Below are positions 1 through 10,301 of a stretch of DNA of 57,906 nt, piece by piece. The DNA comes from Chromera velia. Lineage: Eukaryota; Sar; Chromeraceae. The position numbers were made by a program, and so were the translations under genes. Under the pieces are notes generated by a model. That model was not told the origin of the DNA, did not search any database, and was given only the letters and a program-made list of their open reading frames with translations. Location: the NCBI GenBank assembly GCA_018398765.1, contig JAHBMJ010004235.1:25001-82906 (forward strand). Direction: 5' to 3'. Each line of letters begins with the position of its first letter. The stretch's first letter is position 1.

Positions 1-1500
1 GACGAACTGTTTACGGGGTTCAATTTTGGATTCGACTTTGGGCCCCTATGGTTCCGCCTCCGTCTGGTCTTCTGTGTTTTCCTTTTAATTGGCATCATGC
101 TTATCCTTTTCCTCTATCCCGCGCTTGCCTTCCAACAGGCATAGTCAATTTTGTAGGAAAAACCATTTTCTCGCTATTCAAAATTGAAGGACGTTTTCAA
201 GGCTTGTTTTAAAAATAATGCAAATTTATAGATTTCTTTTTTAGTTTTTTTAAGTTTTTAATAGATCATAGATGTATATATACATTGTTTCAATTAAAAA
301 GTGTGTCCCCCAGGCTAATTAAACCCAATTTATATAATGCTATGACATGCATGAAATAGGAGTTTTGATCCTAGTTTAAATTTTTTGAGGCATAAATTAA
401 AAGACATGAATCAATAGGAATATTTGGCCAGCCAGGAAGGTCTCATTGAATCTACCGCTAAGTCTATGATACTGTCTATGCACGTTTTCTTGGACGCCGC
501 ATCTTCACCAATTCATATTTAGAACAAAAGATCAGTGATCGTTATTCCTTTAGTCTTTAGCTACCAATTACATCTCATTTCAAGGTTCAAGTTTATTTTT
601 AAACTTAATTAATTCCGAGTCTAGTTCCGAGTTTGTTATTCTACTCTAAATTCTACTTTATAAATTTTACTGGAAATAATAGTTTATTAATCATTTTATT
701 TATACTTCAACTGAATAGACGCCGGTACTCATGAGTGTATGTGAACATTCCTGGCTATGCTGAAAAGTGTAAAAACAAAGAGAAGTGAGCTTTTTCTCTT
801 CTTACATGGTCTCAATTTCTCTTTCTGCTCTCAACCTCTCTCTCCTTGTTTTAGAACTTACAAAGGAAAAAGATTGTCATTCGCTTTACCCTAGATCAAT
901 GTCCGGTGTGATTGCCCCCCATCAAATCACTTGATTTCCAGCTATTGAAGTGCTCTCACGAATGTGTCAGATATTATGTCTGCGCAATTGATCGATCAAG
1001 CTCAGAAAGAACCTCGTGTAAACCGTTTTTGGCACAGGCCAGACCTGTGCGGGCCGGCCAGAGAGGTTTGATACGCTTTGGCGCTTCCTAAGGAAGCCGC
1101 ACGTCGGGCATTCGGCATTGGGGTGGGAGGCCAATCCTCCGGACATAAATCCTAATCCTAATCCTAATGGTGAAGAAGTAGTGAGTGTTTGAATTTTTAG
1201 AATAAAAAAGACTCTTTTAGATTGAGCTAGCTATTAGACTCTTTCTAGGACTGTCTTGAATCTCTTTAGGATTTCACCTAAAATTTATTTAAGTCTAGAT
1301 TTAAGTTTCACTCACATATTTTTGATATGTATAAAACTCTTGCTTATTAAAATTTTAAAAATATTTTACCTTTCATCAATATAAATCAAATCAATATGAG
1401 AATCATAGCTCGGGCCCAGCAAAGTCGCCCTGCATGCGTGAAGAAAGAAATTTAAAAGCAGGGAAGAGTGTTTGGGGAGGGAAGCCTGGTGCTGGGGTGC
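1..1500. other. AT-rich non-coding stretch, no gene seen
   Basis: This stretch is AT-rich, with stops in all frames and no open frame with coding character. The only structured part is the retroelement-like tail at about 1041-1165, listed separately. Nothing else recognisable was found. Confidence 0.6.
1041..1165 (+). mobile_element. Orphan retroelement 3' tail with hairpin and TAATCC repeat
   Basis: A GC-rich island in AT-rich DNA carries a GGTTTGATAC motif, then an inverted repeat (GCTTCC TAA GGAAGC), a second inverted repeat (GGAGG..CCTCC), and ends in three to four tandem copies of CCTAAT. The motif plus downstream hairpin resembles the 3' ends of the two LINE copies at 22400-22500 and 35801-35870. 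A short terminal tandem repeat is typical of non-LTR retrotransposon ends. I infer a severely 5'-truncated insertion; a SINE with a LINE-like tail is an alternative. No coding part is visible. Confidence 0.4.
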
Positions 1501-1518
1501 CGTATCAAGAAAATTCTG

Positions 1519-1522
1519 GTGT

Positions 1523-1576
<54 letters not shown>

Positions 1577-1712
1577 ATGTGTGTGTGCGTGTGTGTGTGC
1601 GTGTGTGTAGGTGCGTGCGCGCGCGTATGTGTGTGTGTGTGCGTGTGTGTGTCTGCGTGTGTGTGTCTGTGTGTGTATGTGTGTGTGTGTGTGTGTGTAT
1701 GTGTGTGTGGAA
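1519..1712. repeat. (TG)n compound microsatellite
   Basis: About 190 bp of interrupted (TG)n with TGCG and TGTA variants. Long open frames here in several phases are only Cys/Val or His/Thr runs read from the repeat and are not genes. Confidence 0.95.
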
Positions 1713-2048
1713 AGTCAGTCTGAGACCCATCAATCGACCATGCACACATGCGTGCATGAGATGAAATACGCAATGAATGGAATGCCTGTGCGGGGGATCC
1801 TGGTTCGTCTCTCACATGCGACCTGCCAGAGTCAGCACGCCCTAAACCAGGTATGTGTGTCTCCGACAAAAGGTGCTCTCATTCTCTTGGAAGGTCTCTC
1901 CCGTTCTTTGTCAGAGGTCCCCGGGGAAAGCGAGGAACAGACCAGGAGGAATGCATTGGCCTGAAATCCGACTCTATTCTCGTCCTTACAACGCTTCCAA
2001 CCTCTAGATGAGGAGAAGAAAAGATCAGTTCTCTATGTGCCTCTGTGT

Positions 2049-2120
2049 CTGGCTCTCTCTCTCTCTTTCTCTCTCTCTCTCTGTGTATGTGTGTGTGTGT
2101 GTGTGTATGTGCGTGCGATA
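2049..2120. repeat. (TC)n(TG)n microsatellite
   Basis: A (TC)n run is followed directly by (TG)n. The same arrangement forms the pyrimidine tract before the splice acceptor at 18839. Confidence 0.9.
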
Positions 2121-2304
2121 GTGTGTGAGAAAAAGGAGACACAGTGGTATGATGAATTGGAATCATTTTCTTCCCTTCTTGCGAAAACAGGCAGACAGGA
2201 CCAACGTGAAACAAAACAAAACAAAACAAAACCAAACAAAGAGAGAGGAAGGGGAAACACAATCAATCTTGGAGACTTCCATTCAGCTTGAGGACTTTGG
2301 GGCT

Positions 2305-4736
2305 CCCGATGAGAGCACGTGCGCTGCAGTGGACCACCAAGTCAACACTTGGCAGGTCGGGATGGTGTCTGCCCCCTAGAGCTGTCCCTCATTATGATTG
2401 ATAGCTTACCGGCAGATATACACTGCGTCCAAGTGTGTTGGTACGTCAATTTTATCTTGCATGATTTTGTTCTTTCGGGGACTGATCCACTCTTTGCACG
2501 CGGGCGCACTTACATCGCACGCAGCGCTTCAATCATGCGGCACGGTGATTGCGCCGAGCTTCCTCTTCCTGCAGAAAAGAGGATGAATTTTTTTGAGAGA
2601 ATGATTTGCGTAGCGGCAGCAAAAACTTTAATCAACAAATGAAGTCGTTTCTTTCAATCTACCAAAGAACCTGGTGCGCTTTCATCAAATTTAAGTAGTT
2701 TCTACGAGGTATCTGAAGGCTAATAGATGAGCTGAGACGCGCTCTCATCGTTCACACAAAAGAACTGAATGCAGTTCTAGTGAATGACTCTGCCACAAAG
2801 CACTCCTTATCCTTTTTGGATCCCTCCTTCGCCTCTTTGATAAGCCAAAAATCTCCTCTCTCTGACAATTTTAATCTGCTTCTCTGCAGAATGATGATCT
2901 CTGTTGCGTTCCCTTGGCCAATAGCCCCTTCTATCCCAGTGGCACCCTCCTTCCCTCTCTCCGCCCCCCCAGCCGATAACGATAACCTCTTTTCCCAGCC
3001 TCGGCGCTTCGCTCCACCGCTCTCCATCCCTTCAGCCTAGCCTTCAGCTAAATGCCTCCCCTCTCTCCTTTAGCTCCTCTCTAACTCTCTCCATCCCTTT
3101 AGCTGAAAGCCTCCTCTCTATGCCTGTCTCTCCTTTAGCTCCTCTCTAAGTCTCTGCGTCCTTTCAGGTGAAAGCCTCCTCTCTCTCCTCTATAGCTCCT
3201 CACTAACTCTCTGCATCCCTTCAGGTGAAAGCCTCCTCTCTCTCCTCTATAGCTCCCCTCTAACTCTCTGCATCCCTTCAGGTGAAAGCCTCCTCTCTCT
3301 CCTCTCTAGCTCCCCTCTAACTCTCTGCATCCCTTCAGCTGAAAGCCGTCTCTCTCTCCTTTAGCTCTTCTCTAACTCTCTGCATCTTTTCTGCTGAATG
3401 CCGCCTCTCTCTCCTTCAGCTCCTCTCTAACTCTCTGTATCCCTTCAGCTGAAAGCCGCCTCTCTCTCCTTTAGCTCCTTTCTAAATCTCTGTATCCCTT
3501 CAGCTGAAAGCCGCTTCTCTCTCCTTTATAGCTCCCCTCTACCCGGCCCTCTGCGCCCATTTACCTGAAACCCTTCTCTCACGCCCTCAACTTCCTTTTA
3601 CATTGTTTCAACTGTCAGTGATAGCCTCCTCTCTGACACGCAGCTCCTCTTCGCGACGTCCGCTTACTGACAGCTAATAGCCCAGCCCGCCCCTCCCTGA
3701 AGCTCTGCGCCTTTCTCCTCGTAACCCTCACCGCTTTTCCTTGCTTCTGTATTTCTATGCAGCTCCGGGTTTGTGCTTCCTCATATCTCCTGCTCTGGCT
3801 TTTTGTTATCTCCTTTTTTCTCTTGCAATGCAGTGGGATTTCTAAATGTCCATGGGACAATAGCAGTCCTTGGAACGGATTCTGGAGACCCTCAAAGAAC
3901 GCAAGTGTCTCTGGCTCAGCCTCTTCAAAATGCAACTGCAAAAAGTGACTTGAAAATTGGTAACGGTTTGATACAATGTCGTCTATGTGTGAAAAGGCCT
4001 GGCAACAGACACAACAGACGCACGTTATGAAAACTCACAACGTACGGATGTCTACTGCCATTTAGAAGGCACCTTTTCACCGTCACGTCATACAGTGGTT
4101 CCTTTGTGTGTGCGTCATGAAGTCAACTTACCAAAGCAGGGCCCAATGCGAGTCAAGCGCGTCCACATGACCTGCATTCGAAACGAATCATGGTTTGCCC
4201 GTTGGGAAAGCGTCCAAAAGTCTTGAAGTTCTCAGAAACCCAAAAACGCCAACGCTACGTACAGATCTGCAGTCCTCACTATCAGGCAAACAAAGGAGCA
4301 GACGGCAAATAATGGGTCACTGTACCATATTAAGGAAACACACAAATATAGGGCACTGTTTCGCTCACTGACATGCTTGAGGGTGCAAACGACGTAGATC
4401 GACGACTCCATGAAACAAGGAAGGCAAAATCTCTGACTCGGTACTCACAACACGGCGCAGGACTGAGTCGACAGTAGCTCAAATTACGTTTTAGGACACA
4501 CTGACCGTCTACTTTCGGAGCACCAGCTTTCTGGGATGGCAGGTGTGGAAGGGCCTGGTGCATTACTCTCCACGCGTCGCTCTTCACTCTTCACAGTTCG
4601 CTCCTCATGGCATTGCCCCATCTCTGGTTCCTGAAGCGATACGCTAGGTGACATGGCGGAAGGAGAACGCGAATGCAGACGAAAGAGAAAACAGACCCTG
4701 CTGAATTATATATATATAGGCTTCTTTTTATTTACA
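2305..4736 (+). repeat. Left arm of a large imperfect inverted repeat
   Basis: This arm is the reverse complement of about 5719-8640, with roughly 5% mismatch judged by eye. The outer boundary is near GAGAGCACGTGCGCTGC at 2311-2327. The inner boundary is near CTTCTTTTTATTTACAA at about 4720-4736. From outside inward it contains a stretch open for 108 codons in both arms (without an ATG), a ~58-bp minisatellite (3042-3560) and a unique segment with the S-rich open frame near 3615-3941. Open frames shared by the arms follow from sequence identity and differ at many amino-acid positions, so I do not call them genes. No transposase or RT motif was recognised, so the origin is a duplication or an unknown element. 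Confidence 0.85.
3042..3560 (+). repeat. ~58-bp minisatellite in the left arm
   Basis: About nine imperfect tandem units of the type CCTCTCTCTCCTTTAGCTCC..CTAACTCTCTGCATCCCTTCAGCTGAAAGC. Units vary in length by a few bases. The same array lies inverted in the right arm with more copies. Confidence 0.85.
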
Positions 4737-4891
4737 AGCAGTGGGTCCTGCGTGATGCATGCATGCAGCCTGCATGCATGTACGTTTTCTACTTTTGTGG
4801 GGGGGCCCGGGGCTCACTTGACTCCGCGCGCAATGTGCGCGAACTGACTTGTATCCATATATTAATATATTAATATCTACACAAACGATCC

Positions 4892-5068
4892 AGCGAGTGG
4901 GGTATCAGAACTGCGAGATCCAGGTGCCCCCCTCGAGGGAGAAGCCGAACGAGTGTGCAGGGATCGGGTTTGTGCGCTTCCCCAAATGGGAGTCTGCAGC
5001 CGCGTTCCTCAAACAGGTCCCCTTCATGCGCATACAGGGGCACAGACTCGAGTGCGAGTGGGCAGAAA

Positions 5069-5069
<1 letters not shown>
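4892..5069 (+). CDS. RRM-domain exon (partial gene)
   Basis: The frame encodes about 59 residues with the second half of an RNA recognition motif. The RNP1-like core is GIGFVRFP, followed by a helix (WESAAAFLKQV) and the final strand with RLECEWAEK. The first RRM strand with RNP2 is missing, so an upstream exon is expected but none was found; upstream lies the left palindrome arm. The start is placed near an AG at about 4891 and is approximate. The 3' end is AAAAG followed at once by (GT)n, so the donor lies inside the microsatellite. Third codon positions are strongly G/C, as in the neighbouring genes. It is either part of an RNA-binding or splicing-factor gene disrupted by the duplication, or a pseudogene. 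Confidence 0.6.
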
Positions 5070-5111
<42 letters not shown>

Positions 5112-5130
5112 TATGTATGTGTATGTGTGT

Positions 5131-5166
<36 letters not shown>
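5070..5166. repeat. (TG)n microsatellite abutting the RRM exon
   Basis: About 97 bp of (TG)n with TGTA interruptions begin immediately after the last RRM codon, giving many overlapping GT donor candidates. Confidence 0.9.
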
Positions 5167-5169
<3 letters not shown>

Positions 5170-5404
5170 CGTATGTGCATGTTTGTGTAACACTGTGTGT
5201 ATGTGAAGAAACTGTGGTTCTCAGTCTAAGCGAGCTGCTTCTCTCACTGCCCATGTCTTCTTCGCCTATTCAATATCATGGCGTGCATTGTGTGTTTCCG
5301 TTAGTTTCTGCACAAACTGTCTGAGCGTTCTTCGCCCGACCACTTGTTCTATAGTCTGTTCGGTTGTCTGGTCTTTGTTTTGATTCGTCACACAGTTGCA
5401 TGAG

Positions 5405-5515
5405 GTCTGTCTATCTGTCTGTCTGTCTGTCTGTCGATCTGTCCGTCTGTCTGTCTGTTCGTCTGTTTGTCTGTCTGCGTCTGTCTGTTTATCTATCTAT
5501 CTGTCTGTCTGTCAG
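5405..5515. repeat. (TCTG)n tetranucleotide repeat
   Basis: Interrupted CTGT/TCTG repeat of about 110 bp with TCTA variants. Confidence 0.9.
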
Positions 5516-6206
5516 AAGAAAGCCAGTTGTCAACTCTCTCTTTCCAGAATATGAAAATTCACATTCGTTGTGTTGATCATTATCAACCGTTGCACTCGTG
5601 CTTTGTGTCACTAATACTGCTGCATGACTCGATGATGATCTTTGCATACGTACAAAACCTCCATTTGTTTTTGTCAACGAATCCCGTGTGGGACCCGGCC
5701 TGTTTTGGTTCTTTGTTTTGTAAATAAAAAGAAGCCTAATTCAGCAGAGTCTGTTTTCTCTTTTGTCAGCGTTCACGTTCTCCTTCCGCCGTGTTGCTTT
5801 AGGAACCAGAGATGGGGCAATGCCATGAGGAGCGAACTGTGAAGAGTGAGGAGCGACGCGTGGAGAGTAATGCACCAGGCCCTTCCACACCTGCCATCCC
5901 AGAAAGCTGGTGCTCCGAAAGTAGACGGTCAGTGTGTCCCAAAACGTAATTTGAGCTACTGTCGACTCAGTCCTGTGCCGTGTTCTAGGCCGTGTTGTGA
6001 GTACTGAGTCAGACTTCGTAATCATTGTATGCAAACGATACATTGTGGAGGTTTGATGGGGATGCCCGCCCCTTAACTTCATGGAGGATCAGTGCAAAAG
6101 ACTTGGCCCGGGGCTGACTTTGCGGGTTTCACTTGTGCCATTTCACAGTATCATTTTTTGAACATTCATTTGGTGCGTATATTTGTTTCGCAGAAAGGAG
6201 CTCCTA

Positions 6207-6298
6207 CTCGCTATGGAGCAAGAACGTCAAGCTGCAGTTCTTCAAGCCGACACCCGGGGAAAAGATCGCCAAAGATCTCGCTCCCAGTAAGCCTGGCA
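6207..6298 (+). CDS. Exon-like block in the right arm, frame uncertain
   Basis: A good acceptor (TTTCGCAG at about 6206) and donor (CCCA|GTAAGC at about 6298) bracket 92 bases. All three frames are open across the block. The frame RSSYSLWSKNVKLQFFKPTP.. has the strongest G/C bias at third positions, like other exons here, but needs a phase-1 upstream exon. A second frame ends as ..RGKDRQRSRSQ-stop and would give an RS-type tail joined to the RRM exon if an alternative AAAG acceptor is used. The block sits in a segment absent from the left arm. It may belong to the RRM gene at 4892 or be an unrelated captured fragment. Confidence 0.4.
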
Positions 6299-7229
6299 TA
6301 TTTGCTTTCACGGTTTCAACTATAGTACACTGGAAAACATCAACAGAGACTTTGCCTTCCTTGTTTCATGGAGTCGTTGAGTACGCTCAAGCATGTCAGT
6401 GAATGAAACAGTGCCCTATATTTGTGTATTTCCTTAATATAGTACAGTGACCCATTATCTACCGTCTACTTCTTTGTTTGCCTGATAGTGAGGACTGCCC
6501 ATCTGTATGTAGCGTTGGCGTTTTTGGGTTTCTGAGAACTTCAAGACTTTTGGACGCTTTCCCAACGGGCAAACCATGATTTGTTTCGAATGCAGGTCAT
6601 GTGGACGCGCTTGACTCGCATTGGGGCCTGCTTTGGTAAGTTGACTTCATGACGCACACACAAAGGAACCACTGTATGACGTGACGGTGAAAAGGTGCCT
6701 TCTAAATGGCAGTAGACATCCGTACGTTGTGAGTTTTCATAACGTGCGTCTGTTGTGTCTGTTGCCAGGCCTTTTTCGCACATAGACGACATTGTATCAA
6801 ACCGTTACCAATTTTCAAGTCACTTTTTGTAGTTGCATTTTGAAGAGGCTGAGCCAGAGACACTTGCATTCTTTGAGGGTCTCCAGAATCCGTCCCAAGG
6901 ACTGCTGTTATCCCATGGACATTTAGAGATCCCACTGCATTGCAAGAGAAAAAAGGAGATAACAAAAAGCCAGAGCAGGAGATATGAGGAAGCACAAACC
7001 CGGAGCTGCATAAAAATACAGAAGCAAGGAAAAGCGGTGAGGGTTACGAGGAGAAAGGCGCAGAGCTTCAGGGAGGGGCGGGCTGGGCTATTAGCTGTCA
7101 GTAAGCGGACGTCGCGAAGAGGAGCTGCGTGTCAGAGAGGAGGCTATCACTGACAGTTGAAACAATGTAAAAGGAAGTTGAGGGCGTGAGAGAAGGGTTT
7201 CAGGTAAATGGGCGCAGAGGGCCGGGTAG

Positions 7230-7905
7230 AGGTGAGCTAAAGGAGAGAGAGGAGACATTCAGCTGAAGGGATACAGAGAGTTAGAGAGGAACTAAAGGAG
7301 AGAGAGGCGGCATTCAGCTGAAGGGATACAGAGAGTTAGAGAGGAGCTAAAGGAGAGAGAGGCGGCATTCAGCTGAAGGGATGCAGAGAGTTAGAGAGGA
7401 GCTAAAGGAGAGAGAGGAGGCTTTCAGCTGAAGGGATGCAGAGAGTTAGAGAGGAGCTAAAGGAGAGAGAGGAGGCTTTCAGCTGAAGGGATACAGAGAG
7501 TTAGAGAGGAGCTAAAGGAGAGACAGGCATAGAGAGGAGGCTTTCACCTGAAGGGATACAGAGACTTAGTGAGGAGCTAAAGGAGAGAGAGGCGGCTTTC
7601 AGCTGAAGGGATGCAGAGACTTAGAGAGGAACCAAAGGAGAGAGAGGCGGCTTTCAGCTAAAGGGATAGAGAGAGTTAGAGAGAAGCTAAAGGAGAGAGA
7701 GGAGGCTTTCACCTGAAGGGATACAGAGAGTTAGTGAGGAGCTATAGAGGAGAGAGAGGAGACATTCAGCTGAAAGGACGCAGAGACTTAGAGAGGAGAT
7801 GAGAGGAGCTAAAGGAGAGGGAGGAGGGATTCAATTAGCTCAAGAGATAAAAAAAAAAAAAAAAACAGAGTTAAAGAGGAGTAAAAGAGAGAGGGGAGGC
7901 ATTTA
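7230..7905 (-). repeat. ~58-bp minisatellite in the right arm
   Basis: About twelve units, the reverse complement of the array at 3042-3560, with an A18-like tract at its inner-sequence end (about 7850-7865) that the left arm lacks. Confidence 0.85.
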
Positions 7906-8640
7906 GCTGAAGGGATGCATGGAGAGCGGTGGAGCGAAGCGCCGAGGCTGGGAAAAGAGGTTATCGTTATCGGCTGGGGGGGCGGAGAGAGGGAAGGAGG
8001 GTGCCACTAGGACAGAAAGGGCTATTGGCCAAGAGAACGCAACAGAGATCATCATTCTGCAGAGAAACAGATTAAAATTGTCAGAGAGAGGAGATTTTTG
8101 GCTTATCAAAGAGGCGAAGGAGGGATCCAAAAAGGATAAGGAGTGCTTTGTGGCAGAGTCATTCACTAGAACTGCATTCAGTTCTTTTGTGTGAACGATG
8201 AGAGCGCGTCTCAGCTCATCTATCAGCCTTCAGATACCTCGTAGAAACTACTTAAATTTGATGAAAGCGCACCAGGTTCTTTGGTAGATTGGAAGAAATG
8301 ACTTCATTTGTTGATTAAAGTTTTTGCTGCCGCTACGCAAATCATTCTCTCAAAAAAATTCATCCTCTTTTCTGCAGGAAAAGGAAGCTCGGCGCAATCA
8401 CTGTGCCCAATAATTGAAGCGCTGCATGCAATGTAAGTGCGCCCGCATGTAAAGAGTGGATCAGTCCCCAAAAGAACAAAATCACGCAAGACAAAATGGA
8501 TGCACCAACACACTTGGACGCAGTGTATGTCTGCCGGTGAGCTATCAATCATAATGAGGGACAGCTCTAGGGGGCAGGCACCATCCCGACCTGCCAGGTG
8601 TTGACTTGGCAGTCCACCGCAGCGCACGTGCTCTCATCTC

Positions 8641-10301
8641 GACCATGGTTGTCATCATTATCACCACACATTATCGCGATCGGCGACATGATCGGCCTAT
8701 AATAGGCGTCTAGTGTTCGACACTAGGCGTGGTCTTTAGATAAATTTTATATCAGGTTAGATTTTCTATGCCCCGGGGTCCCCCCGAAATATAATATAAT
8801 TACTGATCTATCTAAAACATCTATGACTATGGCTATGACTATGACGCGCCATTGTTATTCATATCCAGAGCTAGCTGGATACTTCTAACATCAGGCAGGG
8901 AAAAGTTGTTATTTTCTAGGATACCACACTATACTGTCTTAATCATTGATAACACTTCAAATGAAAAGCTTCAATCTCGCGAGAGGCATGCTTCTTCATC
9001 AAAGCTGCTGGCTTCCATGCAGGTGAGGGTCTATTAATTAAGTGTTAGATTGATATAATATGCTAGAAATTTAAAAAAACAAACATTGCATGCCATGCCC
9101 CGCGAACCTCCCTGAACCTAAATGCCACATGAAAAAATATAATCAAGATGATCTCTATCTGCGGCATCGTTTTTTAAGAGACTGTCCACGCCTGTGGTGT
9201 AGACTGTCAAAACACCATCTAGGTATACGGCTTTGGCTTTCAAGACACCGTAAATGATCTATGTTTACGGCGCAGACTTTCAAGCTTATCTAAAAATACG
9301 GCTTGAACTTTCAAGTATTTTTAAGTAAAAGCTAGTTAGGTTCAGGGAGGTCGCCCCGTGGCCCACGTAGTTGGCTTGGGAACTTGGCCACAGCCCAAGT
9401 GATGTGCCCACCGGCTTTAATATGTTGGATTAAAATTGTTTTTTAAATGATTTTCACTTCATGAGTCGCGGAGCTCTCAACATTTTATATTATTTAAATT
9501 ATATATGACTAATCCAAATTAAAGCTATACATACTTAAGTAGCTTCAGTTTTAATATAGCCCTGGCCCGGCTGGGCCGATATATTCTTCTTAGCTACCAC
9601 TGTCTACCAGGATTCCTATAGGAATTCCCTACAGGATTCCGATTCTTCCGAAATAAACATAAAAATCCTAATGATCTAAGCCAGCCTCCGGTAGTGGACC
9701 GCAGGCCCAGTCGCGGGCATCGCTGGGCAAAACCTGGAAGATCAATGCTCTGTTATACTTAATTATTCATTAATGCTATATATGCTCTGCTATGCTATTA
9801 TTTTATATTTCAACATGCAGATATTGTTTTGAGTGTTTTCTCAAACCTTTCCTGCAAACAGTGCCAGAGGCAGCCAGACACCGACGTCACACCGTTTGAA
9901 AACGCGCAGATAGTCAGGTTTTTAGAGATACACTTAGATAAATAGCTGTACACACAGTTCCCTCAAAAGAATTTCTTTGTTTTCTAGCTTGTTTCGAAGT
10001 CTCTCAAAATGATTTCCCTGTTTCGGTATGCAACAGCCTGCCAACAGGCCTGTTGCCTGCTTTGAGCCCCCCCGGCAATCTGCTTGTCAGAATATGGTTC
10101 GCTAGGCAAACCTGAAGACGGACGAGAGAGAACAGCCCGACCCTTCTAGACCCTTCGAAACACCAAGACCCCCCCTCCCCTTTCTCAGTATTCCATTGAA
10201 GCAATGATTTTCTCACTTCCTCCGCAGTGACTCTTTCGCTTTTCTTCCCCCCTGCCTTGACAGTCCGTCTCACTCTCCCAACCAACATTGAATCTAAATA
10301 T
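8641..10301. other. AT-rich intergenic DNA, no gene seen
   Basis: No credible coding exon was found. Visible small structures are a short hairpin (CTAGTG TTCGA CACTAG near 8711) and three imperfect repeats of TACGGC..CTTTCAAG between about 9225 and 9320. It lies 3' of the minus-strand TFIIF gene. Confidence 0.6.

Larger units (their letters stand above)
4737..5718. other. Spacer of the palindrome
   Basis: This 0.98-kb single-copy segment separates the two arms. It carries the RRM-type exon (about 4892-5069), a (TG)n microsatellite directly at that exon's end, and a (TCTG)n array near 5405-5515. The remainder shows no coding signal. Confidence 0.75.
5719..8640 (-). repeat. Right arm of the large imperfect inverted repeat
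   Basis: Reverse complement of 2305-4736. It is longer than the left arm for two visible reasons: an extra segment at about 6015-6345 that contains an exon-like block, and more minisatellite units at 7230-7905. Outside 8640 the match to the flank of the left arm stops. Substitutions are scattered over the whole arm, so recent gene conversion has not erased divergence. Confidence 0.85.

Noticed and set aside
1148-1168. CCTAAT repeats as an interstitial telomere
   Set aside because: Only three to four copies, and they sit at the end of a retroelement-like tail, which explains them better.
1366-1964. Several overlapping frames on both strands
   Set aside because: They are His/Thr or Cys/Val runs translated from (TG)n and have no domain content.
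2319-2642. 108-codon frame shared by both palindrome arms (also 8304-8627)
   Set aside because: It has no ATG start, and the two copies differ at many amino-acid positions despite high DNA identity, so no sign of protein-level selection.
3042-3560. Regular repeats that could suggest a CRISPR-like array
   Set aside because: There are no unique spacers: units are contiguous, and the genome is eukaryotic.
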